Source of the DNA: Myxococcota bacterium
GTDB lineage: Bacteria > Myxococcota_A > UBA796 > UBA9615 > JAKLKC01
DNA length: 64,000 nt
Direction: 5' to 3'
Assembly (NCBI GenBank): GCA_023150875.1
Contig: JAKLKC010000039.1
Coordinates: forward strand, 1 to 64,000
The position numbers and the translations under genes were made by a program. The notes under the pieces are model-generated. The model searched no databases. It saw only the letters and a list, made by a program, of their open reading frames with translations, and was not told the origin of the DNA. Positions 18,093 through 27,495 of the stretch are shown piece after piece. Every line of letters starts with the position of its first letter. Positions within the stretch are counted from its first letter, which is position 1.

Positions 18093-18187
18093 GGGGCGGG
18101 GGTGACTCCTGTGAACGTGGGAGCGGGTCTCGCGGCGCAGCGGGAGGAGCCTCGGCCCCGGATCGGCCGAGGCGCCGCACCCCGAGT

Positions 18188-20545
18188 CTAACCCAGGACG
18201 CCGTCGCAGTTCTCGTCGTAGACGTTGCCGTTGATCTCGGGGGCGCCGGGATGGATGAAGGAGAGCTCGTCGTCGCAGTCGTTGCCGCCGGCGGCCGTGC
18301 CGATGTAGCCGTCCCCGTCGACGTCGATGAGGTCGGCACCGTTGCAGTCCTCGTCCACCCCGTTGTAAGGCGTCTCGGTGGCGCCGCCGAAGATCAGGGG
18401 GGCCGAGTCGTTGCAGTCGTCGCCCCCCATGCCCTCCCAGGGATGCCCGTCCCCGTCCACGTCGATGAGGTCGCCCGCGCTGCAGTTGTCGTCCACGCCG
18501 TTGTAGGGCACCTCGGTCTGGCCGGGATACACGGCGGAGTCCCCATCGTCGCAGTCGAGCCCGCCCGCGAGGAGCCCCTCCCAACCGTCGCCGTCGACGT
18601 CCGTGAGGTCGCCGCCGCTGCAGTCGTCGTCGTGGCCGTTGTAGGGCACCTCGGGCGCGGCGGGGTGCGTGCCCTGGCGCCCGTCGTCGCAGTCCGTACC
18701 GCCCGCGGCGACGGCGTCGTAGCCGTCCCCGTCGACGTCGGTCACGTCGAGTCCGGAGCAGTCCTGGTCGATGCCGTCGTACGGGACGTCGACGCCGCCG
18801 GGGTGGACGTCGGCGTCCTCGTCGTCGCAGTCGTCGCCGAACCCGCTCGGCCCGGTGAAGCCGTCGCCATCGACGTCCACGACGTCGAACCCGTTGCAGT
18901 TCTCGTCGATCCCGTTGTACGGGATCTCGGCGGCGCCGGGGTAGACGAGGGAGTCGAGGTCGTTGCAGTCGGTCCCGGCACCGGAGAACCCGTCACCGTC
19001 CACGTCCAGGAGGTCCGCCCCCGAGCAGTCCTGATCGATCCCGTCGTAGGGGATCTCGGGCGCCAGGGGATGCACGGCGGGGTCCAGGTCGTCGCAGTCC
19101 GTGCCCACGGGGTAGCCCTCCCACCCGTCGCCGTCCTGGTCGGCGTCGTCCTCTCCGTCGCAGTCCTGGTCGATGCCGTCGTACCGGACCTCGGCCGCTC
19201 CGGGGTAGACCGTCGCCGAGGCGTCGTCGCAGTCGTCGCCGTCAGGGGCCTCGTAGTGCCCGTCGGCATCGTCGTCCCGGTAGAGGACCACCAGCACGTC
19301 GTCCACGCGCTCGCGCCCGCCGGTGTCGGTCACGGTCAGGCTGACGAGGTGGGTGCCGTAGCTGAGGCCGGCGTGCTGGAAGGACAGGGAGCCAGCACCA
19401 TCGGCGCCATCGGAGTTGAACTCGCCGTCGATGTCGCTGGACCACCGCACCACCAGGTCCTCGGGAGCGTCGAGGTCGTCCCCCACGGTGGCGCCGAACT
19501 GGATGGGTTCGCCCACCGCGAAGACCGCGCCGTCCGCGGGTGAGGAGATCTCCGCCGTCGGGGCGTCGTGGTCGGGGTAGACGGTGAGGAAGACCGAGGC
19601 GTCGCACGTGGCGTCCTCGTCGGCGAGCACGTGCAGGGTGATGGCGTGGTCCCCCGCGGCCAGCCCGCTGTACCAGGTGCCCACCCGCCCGTCGTTGTCG
19701 GGGGTCACGGACGCGAAGAGCACCCCGTCCGAGAGCCACTGGGCGGTGAGCTCATTGGCGGGCACGTCGGGATCCGCGACCTCGCCCGCGAACAGGACGT
19801 TCTCTCCGAGGCCGACGATGGCCTCCGTCGGCGAGGTGATCGCGCACTCCGGCGAGGAGTGGGTGGAGGTGACGTAGAGGGACACCGTGGCCCTACCCTC
19901 GGCGCCTTCGGAGTCCACCGCGAGCACGCGGAGCTGCTGCTGGCCGGGGGCGAGGGACAGGGGCACCTGGATGGCCCCCGAGGACTCGGGGGTGACTCCG
20001 TCCACCAGGACGCCGCTCGCGGAGGACTCGATGGAGATCGTCATCGCCGACGGCGCGTCCACGTCGTCCGACACCCGGGCCTCGAGCTGGATGACGTCGT
20101 CGCTGTAGAAGAGGTCCCCGTTGCCAGGGGACTGGATCGTCACCTCGGGAGCGGCGTTCGCCTGGAGCGAGACGTTGGCGGACCGGGTGGTGGTCGCGCC
20201 GCCGCTGTCGACGGCGGTGACCGTGATCCGCTGGATCCCCGGGCTCAGGGCGGTGGTCTGGAAGGAGAAGTCCCCGGACTCCCCCAGCGTGATGGGGCCC
20301 ATCTCCCCGTCGACATCGCTGGACCAGGTGACGGTCAGGGCGCCGGGTCCGTCCACGTCGTCGCCGACCTTGCCGGCGAACGCCACGGCCTCTCCGTGGG
20401 GGAACGAACTGCCGTCCGCGGGCGCGTACAGGCTGATCGTGGGCGGCAGGTTCTCGACGACGTCGTCGTCGTCCCCCTCCTGGCAGGCCGCCAGCGGGAG
20501 GGCGAAGGAGAGAAGGAGGACCCAGCGCAGTCCGGAGCGGAGCAT
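18188..20545 (-). CDS. Large lipoprotein with Ig/PKD-like domains and eight MopE-type repeats
   Basis: The protein has 785 residues. It starts with a lipoprotein signal (lipobox LAAC) followed by the acidic QEGDDDD linker. Residues 30 to about 400 form four similar Ig/PKD-like modules, each with phrases like PTISLYAPADGSSFPHGEAV, VGDDVD and ITVTAVDSGG. From about residue 420 come eight units of the MopE type, DCDD...VYPGA.E.PYNGID.DC.G, with DVDGDG spacers that resemble calcium-binding loops. MopE repeats are known from a Methylococcus copper-related surface protein and are abundant in Myxococcota; their role here is unknown. No C-terminal sorting signal is visible. The ATG at 20545 fits the signal peptide better than the frame's earlier start. 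Confidence 0.8.
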   Translation of the reverse strand: MLRSGLRWVLLLSFALPLAACQEGDDDDVVENLPPTISLYAPADGSSFPHGEAVAFAGKVGDDVDGPGALTVTWSSDVDGEMGPITLGESGDFSFQTTALSPGIQRITVTAVDSGGATTTRSANVSLQANAAPEVTIQSPGNGDLFYSDDVIQLEARVSDDVDAPSAMTISIESSASGVLVDGVTPESSGAIQVPLSLAPGQQQLRVLAVDSEGAEGRATVSLYVTSTHSSPECAITSPTEAIVGLGENVLFAGEVADPDVPANELTAQWLSDGVLFASVTPDNDGRVGTWYSGLAAGDHAITLHVLADEDATCDASVFLTVYPDHDAPTAEISSPADGAVFAVGEPIQFGATVGDDLDAPEDLVVRWSSDIDGEFNSDGADGAGSLSFQHAGLSYGTHLVSLTVTDTGGRERVDDVLVVLYRDDDADGHYEAPDGDDCDDASATVYPGAAEVRYDGIDQDCDGEDDADQDGDGWEGYPVGTDCDDLDPAVHPLAPEIPYDGIDQDCSGADLLDVDGDGFSGAGTDCNDLDSLVYPGAAEIPYNGIDENCNGFDVVDVDGDGFTGPSGFGDDCDDEDADVHPGGVDVPYDGIDQDCSGLDVTDVDGDGYDAVAAGGTDCDDGRQGTHPAAPEVPYNGHDDDCSGGDLTDVDGDGWEGLLAGGLDCDDGDSAVYPGQTEVPYNGVDDNCSAGDLIDVDGDGHPWEGMGGDDCNDSAPLIFGGATETPYNGVDEDCNGADLIDVDGDGYIGTAAGGNDCDDELSFIHPGAPEINGNVYDENCDGVLG
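18191..19275 (-). repeat. Eight tandem MopE-type protein repeats (about 40-45 codons each)
   Basis: The DNA encodes eight diverged tandem copies of a unit of 40-46 residues, each with the skeleton DCDD - YPGA.E - PYNGID.DC.G - D.DGDG. The copies differ at many silent and non-silent sites, so the array looks old rather than recently amplified. The last copy is altered (EINGNVYDENCDG). Confidence 0.85.
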
Positions 20546-20667
20546 CGCACCTCCGTGCCGGCGTCGGGACAACGCGTCATGCCCGCGACGCCAACGCGGA
20601 TTCTACGACGGCGGGCGTCTCGGTGGAAAGCACGCACCGCGGCGAGGCGTCGAAAGGACCTGTACCT

Positions 20668-21486
20668 TCACCGTCCGCGACCTTCCTCCGCGCGGGCGGC
20701 GGTCTGGGCGACGGCCCGGATCAGCGCCGTCGCCTCGCCGTGTACGCGGCCGTTCGACGCGACGACGAGGGGATCCCCGGGCCGCCACGGGCCGCCATCG
20801 CCGTCGGTGACCCGCCCGCCGGCCTCCTCGACCAGCAGGGCGCCCGCGGCGGTGTCCCAGGGCTTCAGCCCGAACTCCCAGAAGGCGTCGAAGCGGCCCG
20901 CCGCGACGTCCACCAGGTCGAGGGCCGCCGAGCCGAAGCGGCGGATCCCGTGGGTCCGGCGCATGAAGGCCTCCACGAAGCACAGGTAGAACCCCGACCT
21001 CTCCCGGCGGTCGTACGGGAAGCCCGTGGCGACGAGGGAGGACGAGAGGTCCGGCGTCGCGCTCACGCGGAGGGCGTGGCCGTCGGTGGTGGCCCCGCCA
21101 CCCCGCACCGCGGCGTGGAGGCGGTCCTGGAAGGCGTCGACCACGACGCCCAGCACGGTCTCGCCGCCGTCCACCAGGGCGACGGACACGGCGACCCGCT
21201 CGACGCCGTGCACGAAGTTCGTGGTGCCGTCCAGGGGATCGACGAGCCAGAGGCGCCGGCCGGCGACCCCGCTGCTCCCCCCCTCCTCGGCCAGCACCGC
21301 GTCCGCCGGGAACGCGGCGGAGATCGCCTCGGTGACGATCGCCTCGGCGGCCCGGTCCACCTCCGTCACCAGGTCGATGGGGCCCTTCGCCTCGACGCGG
21401 CCGGGGCGATGCCCGCGGATCAGCTCGCCCGCCCTGCGGGCCGCACGGGACGCGACCTCAAGCTCCCTTCCCAGGTCCCTCTTCAT
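20668..21486 (-). CDS. suhB: Inositol monophosphatase family protein
   Basis: The protein has 272 residues, the family length. Metal and substrate motifs are intact: LAEEGGSS, WLVDPLDGTTNFVHG and, near the C-terminus, KPWDTAAGALLVEEAGG. It removes phosphate from myo-inositol-1-phosphate; SuhB-type members also act in rRNA transcription complexes in E. coli, which cannot be told from this sequence. It is the last of three leftward genes (dtd, a large secreted protein, suhB), 30 bases after its neighbour. The symbol follows the usual naming of the family. Confidence 0.88.
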   Translation of the reverse strand: MKRDLGRELEVASRAARRAGELIRGHRPGRVEAKGPIDLVTEVDRAAEAIVTEAISAAFPADAVLAEEGGSSGVAGRRLWLVDPLDGTTNFVHGVERVAVSVALVDGGETVLGVVVDAFQDRLHAAVRGGGATTDGHALRVSATPDLSSSLVATGFPYDRRERSGFYLCFVEAFMRRTHGIRRFGSAALDLVDVAAGRFDAFWEFGLKPWDTAAGALLVEEAGGRVTDGDGGPWRPGDPLVVASNGRVHGEATALIRAVAQTAARAEEGRGR

Positions 21487-21516
21487 CGTCGTCTTCCTTC
21501 CATGGGGCGGGGACCA

Positions 21517-23784
21517 TCAGTCCTCCGCGGTGCGGGGTGGGACGGTGGCGCGGAGTTCGGCGAGGCGCTCGGCCACCCGCCGGTCCTCTTCCTCGCCCGG
21601 CGCCGGCTCGTGCAGGGCCTCGAACTCCGCGAGGCGGTCGACCGCGTCCCACGCGCGACCCATGCGCACGAGCGCGGTGGCGCGGAGGAGGGCGCCCTCG
21701 GGGGAAGGCTCCGCCGCGAGGGAGCGGGTGGCGATGTCCAGCAGCGCTTCGGGGTCCGCGCTGGCGGCTTGGGCGCACGCCCCGAGGGCGTCCAGGACAG
21801 GCGCGGGGATCCGGGGGGACCGGGCCGCCTCCAGGAGGGCGGGGAGGGCCGGCCCCGGTTCTCCGGACGAGCAGAGAAGCGCCGCCACCGCGGGGAGGCC
21901 AGTCGCCGCCGCCCCTCCGGCCTCCATGGCGGACCGGGCCCACGGGACCGCGTCCGGCGGGGGATCCGGCAGGGTGGCCAGGGCCTCGGCCACCGCCCAG
22001 CGGACCGGCGCCGGCGCGTCGGCGGCCGATGGCCAGCCCTCCAGCGCCCGCGCCCGGGCCCCGTCGGGATCCCCGCGGACGTGCCAGGCGTCGTGGACGG
22101 CGAATGCGGTGCCGAAGGGGGATGGGAGGTCGGCGGCACCCGGGGGAACGGCCCCCGTGGCCAGGAGTTCCAGGCAGGAGGCCGCGGCGCCGGGGGGCCA
22201 GGGCGGGGGCAGGGCGCACGGACTGGGGGCCCCCCGGGAGATTGCCGTGGCGATGATCACCCGGGCGAGGAGGGGATCGGAGCCCGCGGCGAGCCAGGCG
22301 TGGCCTCCCGGGACCGGGAGGTAGAGCACCCTGGGCTCCGCTCCCACGCCGGAGACCAGGGCCTCCCCCCGTCCGCCGTCCCCCGGGCGGGACAGGGGGA
22401 CCACGAAAGCTCCCTCGGCGCCCGGCACCGGCAGGGGGGTGCCCGGGCAGGAGTCGGCCCGCCAGCGCGCGCGGGCGAAGGACGCGGAGATCTGCGCCCG
22501 AGCGGCCTCGGGGAAGGCGGAGAGGGCCGAGGGCACGGGACCGGCGCCGTCCCAGTCCAGGACCTCCCGGAGGGCCCGGACCGGGGAGGAGGGGGGCACA
22601 TCGTCCCAGCAGGTCGCGAGTCGCGCCCATCGCGCGAGGGACGCCCCCCGGGGGGAGGGCCCCAGGTCTCGGACCGCCTCCGCGGCGGCGATCACCGCCT
22701 CCTCCCACCGGCCGTCCGCCTGGAGCAGGGCCGCGCGGCTCGCGTGGAGCGCCCCCCTCAGCGTCCCCGGCCAATCCCCGGGTGGCGGAGGCCCCGCGGC
22801 GAGGACCCGGCCGCGCACGGCGGCGGCCCGCCCGGCCTCTCCGGGGGCGAGGGCCTCCGGCGGGCGGGTGGCGAGGAGGAAGTCCGCGGATCCCCGGGCG
22901 TCCTCAAGTCGGGCGAGATGGTCGAGCCCCGTGAGCAGCGCGCGGAGGGGGGGGGCCGCGGGCGGCGGCGCGGGGGGCCGGCGCCTCCAGCGGGCCTCCA
23001 CCCGGGCCACCTCCCTGCCGTCGTCGTCCAGCAGGGACGCGATGGCCTCCAGGGGAGTGCCGTCCGACCTCCGGGCCTCCACGGCCAGGGCGAAGTCCGT
23101 CGCCAGGACGGCGCGGCCCCAGGCCCCGGGCTCGCCCGTCGCCGCCACCCGCCACTTTCTCCCCCGGGCGTCCAGGGCGGCGGTCCGCAGGACCGGTCCC
23201 GCCGGCAGGGCGCCGGCCGTCGGGTCGGCCAGCGGGGGCTCCCCCTCACCGTACAGCTTCGCCGGGAGCCCCGGGGCCAGCGCGTGGGCCACCATCGACA
23301 GGACCGCCTGGCGGCCGGGCGCCGCGCCGGGATCGGGCTCGGCGAGGATCAGCCACGGGGGGAATCCGGGGATCAGGACCCCCTCCGCCCCCCGAAGGGC
23401 CTCCCATCGGGCGGGGTCCTCGCCGCAGGACGGGCCCGAGGGGGGGACCGAGAACTCGGCATCGGCGGACGTGAAGCGCAGCGTGGCCCGGCCCTCGCCG
23501 CCCCGGGGCGCCGAGACCAGCACCGCCGCGTCCAGGAGCAGCGTGCAGCCGTAGCGCGCCAGCCGGGCACGGATGGTGTACTCCGCCGGTCCCGCGGAGC
23601 GGGGCAGGCCGGCGCGCCAGGCCAGGCCGGGACCGGCCGGGTCCGCGGCGCCGGCCGGGTACGAGACCGCCATCGCCGGCGCCAGGGCCACCAGCGCGGC
23701 CAGGAGGAGGGGGGGCGGGAGCCCGGCGCGGGGTCGGGTCGGCCCCGCTCCGCCGCCCCCGCCGCCCCACCGCCACTTCCTCAC
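21517..23784 (-). CDS. Large secreted Ala/Pro-rich protein, unknown function
   Basis: The protein has 755 residues from a GTG start that overlaps the dtd stop (GTGA). After a Gly-rich leader comes one hydrophobic stretch (about residues 23-40) that can act as a signal peptide. The first third is beta-rich (YTIRARLARYGCTLLLDAAV, VLVSAPRGGEGRATLRFTSA). The rest is Ala-rich and helical with repeat-like helical pairs, for example AAVAALLCSSGEPGPALPAL and DPEALLDIATRSLAAEPSPE, similar to TPR or HEAT arrays. I recognise no family. Tight coupling to dtd suggests co-expression but no shared function is evident. Confidence 0.6.
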   Translation of the reverse strand: MRKWRWGGGGGGAGPTRPRAGLPPPLLLAALVALAPAMAVSYPAGAADPAGPGLAWRAGLPRSAGPAEYTIRARLARYGCTLLLDAAVLVSAPRGGEGRATLRFTSADAEFSVPPSGPSCGEDPARWEALRGAEGVLIPGFPPWLILAEPDPGAAPGRQAVLSMVAHALAPGLPAKLYGEGEPPLADPTAGALPAGPVLRTAALDARGRKWRVAATGEPGAWGRAVLATDFALAVEARRSDGTPLEAIASLLDDDGREVARVEARWRRRPPAPPPAAPPLRALLTGLDHLARLEDARGSADFLLATRPPEALAPGEAGRAAAVRGRVLAAGPPPPGDWPGTLRGALHASRAALLQADGRWEEAVIAAAEAVRDLGPSPRGASLARWARLATCWDDVPPSSPVRALREVLDWDGAGPVPSALSAFPEAARAQISASFARARWRADSCPGTPLPVPGAEGAFVVPLSRPGDGGRGEALVSGVGAEPRVLYLPVPGGHAWLAAGSDPLLARVIIATAISRGAPSPCALPPPWPPGAAASCLELLATGAVPPGAADLPSPFGTAFAVHDAWHVRGDPDGARARALEGWPSAADAPAPVRWAVAEALATLPDPPPDAVPWARSAMEAGGAAATGLPAVAALLCSSGEPGPALPALLEAARSPRIPAPVLDALGACAQAASADPEALLDIATRSLAAEPSPEGALLRATALVRMGRAWDAVDRLAEFEALHEPAPGEEEDRRVAERLAELRATVPPRTAED

Positions 23785-24233
23785 GCCGGGGCCCCGGGCG
23801 TGTCGAGGACCAGGGTCAGCGGACCTTCGTTGGTGAGCTCGACCTCCATCGACGCGCCGAACCGGCCTGTCCCCACCGGCAGCCCGCGTGCCCGCAGGCC
23901 CCGGGCGACCTCTTCATAGAGCGGCTCGGCCTCTTCCGGGCCGGCGGCCCCGGAGAACGAGAGGCGGTTCCCCTTGCGGCAGTCTCCGTACAGCGTGAAC
24001 TGGCTGACCAGCAGCACGCCGCCCCCCACGTCCGCCACCGAGCGATCGATCTTCCCGGCCTCGTCCGGGAAGACCCGGAGCCGGGCGAGCTTCCGTGCCA
24101 TCCACTCCGCCTCCGCGGGGCCGTCCCCCGGAGCGACGCCGAGGAGGACGGCCAGGCCGCGTCCGATCCCGCCGACGACCTCGCCACCGACCCGGACCTC
24201 CGCCCGAGACACCCGCTGCACCACCGCTCTCAT
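23781..24233 (-). CDS. dtd: D-aminoacyl-tRNA deacylase
   Basis: The protein has 150 residues, the standard DTD length. It starts MRAVVQRVSRAEVRVGG and has both catalytic signatures, the SQFTLYGDCRKGNRLSFS region and the TNEGPLTLVL (NxGPxT) motif near the end. DTD hydrolyses D-amino acids (and glycine from tRNA-Ala) off mischarged tRNA. The ATG at 24233 is the family start; the frame continues further upstream without coding character. First gene of the leftward dtd - secreted protein - suhB set. Confidence 0.96.
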   Translation of the reverse strand: MRAVVQRVSRAEVRVGGEVVGGIGRGLAVLLGVAPGDGPAEAEWMARKLARLRVFPDEAGKIDRSVADVGGGVLLVSQFTLYGDCRKGNRLSFSGAAGPEEAEPLYEEVARGLRARGLPVGTGRFGASMEVELTNEGPLTLVLDTPGAPA

Positions 24234-24407
24234 GCCCACCTCGGGCCCCCGCGCCGCGCCGCGGGGGGCAGGGAGTGTACCGCGCCCGGGGTGGGTGCCG
24301 CCGGCGCCCCCGGGCGTCCGGCCCGCGGGGGTCCTGTGATAGGATGGCCCCCCGAGGGGCGCGCCCGCCGGGGAGGACTCGGTCGCGCCGCCCGGGCCTT
24401 GTGGATC

Positions 24408-25649
24408 ATGTCGCCCACGCCTCTCCGCCCCGCCGATGCGCCCTGGGTCTCCGCCTCCGCGGGCGAGGAGGAGGTCGGCGTCCGCCCCACTTCCGACCCC
24501 GCCCCGGACGGCGAGATCTCCCCCGATCGTCGCCCCCCCCTGGACTACTTCGAGTTCCCGGTGCTGGTGGTGGACGACGAGAGGGAGAACCTCCTCGCCT
24601 TCGAACTCAACTTCCGCGACCAGTTCGAGGTCATCACCGCGGAGAGCGGCCCCGAGGCCCTGGACGTCCTCGCCGGGCGCGAGGTGGCGGTGATCGTCAG
24701 CGACCAGCGGATGCCCGGCATGTCGGGGGTCGAGCTCCTCGAGAGGACGGTGGAGCGGTGGCCCCTCCTGATCCGGATGATCCTGACGGGCTACACGGAC
24801 CACGAGAGCCTGATCGACGCCATCAACATGGGGCGGATCTATAAGTACGTCACCAAGCCCTGGGAGCCGGACTCCCTCGCCATCACCATCCGGAGGGCCA
24901 TAGAGGCATACGCCCTGGCCCGGGAGAACCAGCACCTCGTGGAGACGCTGCGTCGGCAGAACGAGGAGCTGGAGCGCATCGTGCACGAGCGCACCCTCGA
25001 GCTGCAGGACGCCAACTCGAGGCTACACAAGCTCGCGGTGACCGACGGGCTGACGGGTCTCTACAACCACCGGTACTTCCAAGAGAAGTGGAGGGAAGAG
25101 GTCCGGCGGGCCCGCAGGTACGGGGAGCCGCTGAGCCTGCTGATGATCGACGTGGACCAGTTCAAGAACTACAATGACACCGTCGGCCATCCGCAGGGGG
25201 ACGTGCTGCTGCGGGACCTCGCCAGCCTGCTGGAGCAGAGCGTGCGGGAGGTGGACGTGGTGGCGCGATACGGAGGGGAAGAGTTCGCCATCGTCCTGCC
25301 CAAGACCCCTGGTCCGGCGGCCCGCTCCCTGGGGGAGCGGATCCGCCGCAGCGTCGAGGAGTCCGAGTTCCCGAGGCGGGAGGTCCAGCCCGGCGGCAGG
25401 GTGACCGTGAGCGTGGGCATGGCCTGCTACCCCGAAGACGGCGAGACCGCCGAGGAGATCCTGGAGAGGGCCGACTCCGCGGCGTACCGCGCCAAGCGCG
25501 CGGGACGGAACCGCGTGGCGTGTTGGCGCCCGGACCTCGACGAGACGTGCGCCGGCGCCTCCGCGGACGCTGCGCCGGCCCAGGGGCTGGAGGACGCGCC
25601 CCCCATCCCCGACGAGTCCGTGGAGATCATCGAGGGGGTCGGCTCCTGA
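24408..25649 (+). CDS. Response regulator with GGDEF (diguanylate cyclase) output
   Basis: The protein has 413 residues from the ATG at 24408. A receiver domain spans about 50-165, with acidic pocket Asp56/Asp57, phospho-acceptor Asp99 in VSDQRMPG and Lys150 in YVTKPWE. A coiled-coil linker follows (about 172-208, QNEELERIVHERTLELQDA). The GGDEF domain (210-378) has active site GGEEF at 289-293 and an intact RxxD inhibitory site at 280-283, five residues upstream. It should make cyclic di-GMP from two GTP on phosphorylation, with product feedback. The cognate kinase is not in the window. A Ser/Pro/Asp-rich tail of about 45 residues follows. Confidence 0.93.
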   Translation: MSPTPLRPADAPWVSASAGEEEVGVRPTSDPAPDGEISPDRRPPLDYFEFPVLVVDDERENLLAFELNFRDQFEVITAESGPEALDVLAGREVAVIVSDQRMPGMSGVELLERTVERWPLLIRMILTGYTDHESLIDAINMGRIYKYVTKPWEPDSLAITIRRAIEAYALARENQHLVETLRRQNEELERIVHERTLELQDANSRLHKLAVTDGLTGLYNHRYFQEKWREEVRRARRYGEPLSLLMIDVDQFKNYNDTVGHPQGDVLLRDLASLLEQSVREVDVVARYGGEEFAIVLPKTPGPAARSLGERIRRSVEESEFPRREVQPGGRVTVSVGMACYPEDGETAEEILERADSAAYRAKRAGRNRVACWRPDLDETCAGASADAAPAQGLEDAPPIPDESVEIIEGVGS

Positions 25650-25744
25650 ACGGGGTAGAGCCCAGGGAGGGGCACGGCCGGGGGGAGGGGCCTGCCCGCG
25701 GGGGGGCGACGGTCGGTTCCGCCGCCCCCGGGACCCCGTTCGAG

Positions 25745-26224
25745 GTGAGGTGCGGCGGCGGGGCCGACCGCCGGGAGATCCTGGGGCTGGCTGACGAGGC
25801 GCTGGCGGCTTGGGGCCAGTTCGGCGCACCGCTGGCGGCGTGGCTCTCCCATCCCGGCGTGCGCACCTTCGTGGCGGTGGGGGGCGACACCGTCGCCGGG
25901 TTCCTGATGGTGGGCCTGGTCCCCGTCCTGGGCGGGCGCTCCCGCGTCGACGCCGAGGTCCTCGCGGTGGCGGTGTGGCCCGCCGCCAGGGGCCGCGGGG
26001 TGGGCGATCTCCTGATGGGCGAGGCGGTGGCGTGGCTGGTGGAGCGGGCCCGGGTCCTGCCCATCCGGCGTGTGGGCCTGTCCACGGCGGTGGACAACGG
26101 AGCCGCCCAGACGCTGTTCCGCCGCCACGGCTTCGAGGTGGCGGGGGTCCGCCGCCGGTACTACAGCACCGGCCAGGACGCCTACCGGATGTTCCTCCGA
26201 CTCTCGCCGCGAGGGGGGCCCTGA
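25745..26224 (+). CDS. GNAT-family N-acetyltransferase
   Basis: The fold is a GNAT: VAVGGDTVAGFLMVGLV, then AEVLAVAVWPAARGRGVGDLLMGEAV, which contains the acetyl-CoA-binding R.GRGVG.LL motif, and STAVDNGAAQTLFRRHGFEVAGV near the end. It resembles RimI-type enzymes in outline. The start is uncertain: GTG 25745 gives 159 residues, but a CTG at 25646 overlapping the stop of the diguanylate cyclase gene (CTGA) is possible and would add 33 residues. The substrate cannot be inferred. Confidence 0.8.
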   Translation: MRCGGGADRREILGLADEALAAWGQFGAPLAAWLSHPGVRTFVAVGGDTVAGFLMVGLVPVLGGRSRVDAEVLAVAVWPAARGRGVGDLLMGEAVAWLVERARVLPIRRVGLSTAVDNGAAQTLFRRHGFEVAGVRRRYYSTGQDAYRMFLRLSPRGGP

Positions 26225-26354
26225 CGACGCCGCGGCCCGCGCCCCCCGGGGAGCGAGCGGGACCCCGCGTTGCGGACCTCGGGGCTGGCTGTTAGTGTCC
26301 TCCCGATCCACCGCCACCCTCGGGCCCGCTCGCCGGAGGAACCGCCGGAAGCCC

Positions 26355-27470
26355 ATGCGCCGCCACACCCTGGGACAGTCTTCCCCGGCCCTGCCGCCGG
26401 GACTGCAGCGCACCCTGAACCTCATCCTCGTCGGGTCCCTCGGCCTGAACGCCTGGTTGATCTTCGGATCGCGGCCCGCGGGCGGCGAGGTGGCAAGGGA
26501 GGATGCGGGACCCGAGGAGTCCGTCCAGGCGGCCCTGCCGGCCGTGGCGGAGGTGGCGCCGGCCGCGGCGGAGCCGGTCCCCGTCACCCCCCAGGCGTCT
26601 CGGGTCGCCGCGGGCGGGTTCGACGGCCTGGAGCGGCTGGACCTGGACGTGGACGGTTCCCTCTCCCGGGTGTTCGCCGGCCAGGTGGAGGGGCGCCGCG
26701 CCGACTGGCTGACGGCCACCACGACCCGCCTGCTGGTCTGGGACTTGGACCCCTCCAGCGACCTCCGGTCCGGCGACTCCTTGAAGGTTCTCTACGATCC
26801 CATCGAGGACGGGCAGGAGGGAGAGGTCCAGATCGCCGCGATGCGCTACCGGAGCCAGAAGCACGGCAAGGAGTACCGCGGCTACTTCTATCGGCGACCC
26901 GGCGCGTCCTTCGGCGACTGGTACGACGAGGGTGGGGAGTCCGTCGCCGCCCGCCTCAAGGCGGAGCCCATCCGGGAGTACCAGCAGATCACCTCGCTGC
27001 TGAAGGACGGGCGGCGGCACAAGGGCATCGACTTCACCGCCCCGGTGGGGACCGAAGTCCTGCTTCCCTTCGACGGTACGGTCACCCGCGTCAACTGGAA
27101 CTGGAAGTCCAACGGCAACTGCGTCGAGGTCCGATACCGGGACGGCGTACACGCGAAGTTCCTGCACCTCGACCGGGTCGCCCCGGAGGTCCAGCCGGGC
27201 AAGGCGCTGAAGGCGGGCACGGTCCTGGCCGCCTCGGGCAACACCGGCCGCAGCAACGCCCCCCACCTCCATTACCAGCTCAACCGGGGCCCCGACGGGG
27301 CCGTCATCGATCCGCTGGACTACCACGGGACCGTCGCGGCCCGGCTGCCCGCGGCCGAGATGGCCGCCTTCGGGGCCGCCCGCGCCGAACTCGACGCGGC
27401 CCTCGACGGCGTCGCCCCGTCGCCTCCTGCGGTGGCCGCCGTGCCTTCCGTGCCGGCGGCGGAGCGCTGA
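26355..27470 (+). CDS. M23-family (LytM-like) peptidase, membrane-anchored
   Basis: The protein has 371 residues. An N-terminal hydrophobic segment (about 19-38) is a signal anchor, followed by an Ala/Pro/Glu-rich stretch and an OapA-like middle region (100-215). The C-terminal LytM domain has the zinc ligands His222 and Asp226 in HKGIDF and the HxH pair His304/His306 in NAPHLHYQL, so it looks catalytically competent. Such enzymes cut peptidoglycan cross-links or act as amidase activators. I chose the ATG before RRHTLGQ because the signal anchor follows within 20 residues. It is followed at 25 bases by a small unknown gene. Confidence 0.92.
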   Translation: MRRHTLGQSSPALPPGLQRTLNLILVGSLGLNAWLIFGSRPAGGEVAREDAGPEESVQAALPAVAEVAPAAAEPVPVTPQASRVAAGGFDGLERLDLDVDGSLSRVFAGQVEGRRADWLTATTTRLLVWDLDPSSDLRSGDSLKVLYDPIEDGQEGEVQIAAMRYRSQKHGKEYRGYFYRRPGASFGDWYDEGGESVAARLKAEPIREYQQITSLLKDGRRHKGIDFTAPVGTEVLLPFDGTVTRVNWNWKSNGNCVEVRYRDGVHAKFLHLDRVAPEVQPGKALKAGTVLAASGNTGRSNAPHLHYQLNRGPDGAVIDPLDYHGTVAARLPAAEMAAFGAARAELDAALDGVAPSPPAVAAVPSVPAAER

Positions 27471-27495
27471 CCCGGAACCCCGGAGGGAGCAGCCC

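Noticed and set aside
18093-18584. Upstream in-frame extension of the Hsp70 gene
   Set aside because: It is the antiphase reading of the MopE-type repeats and has no similarity to Hsp70.
18191-19275. Regular DNA repeats resembling a CRISPR or satellite array
   Set aside because: They are in frame and encode diverged MopE-type protein repeats with no spacer/repeat identity pattern.
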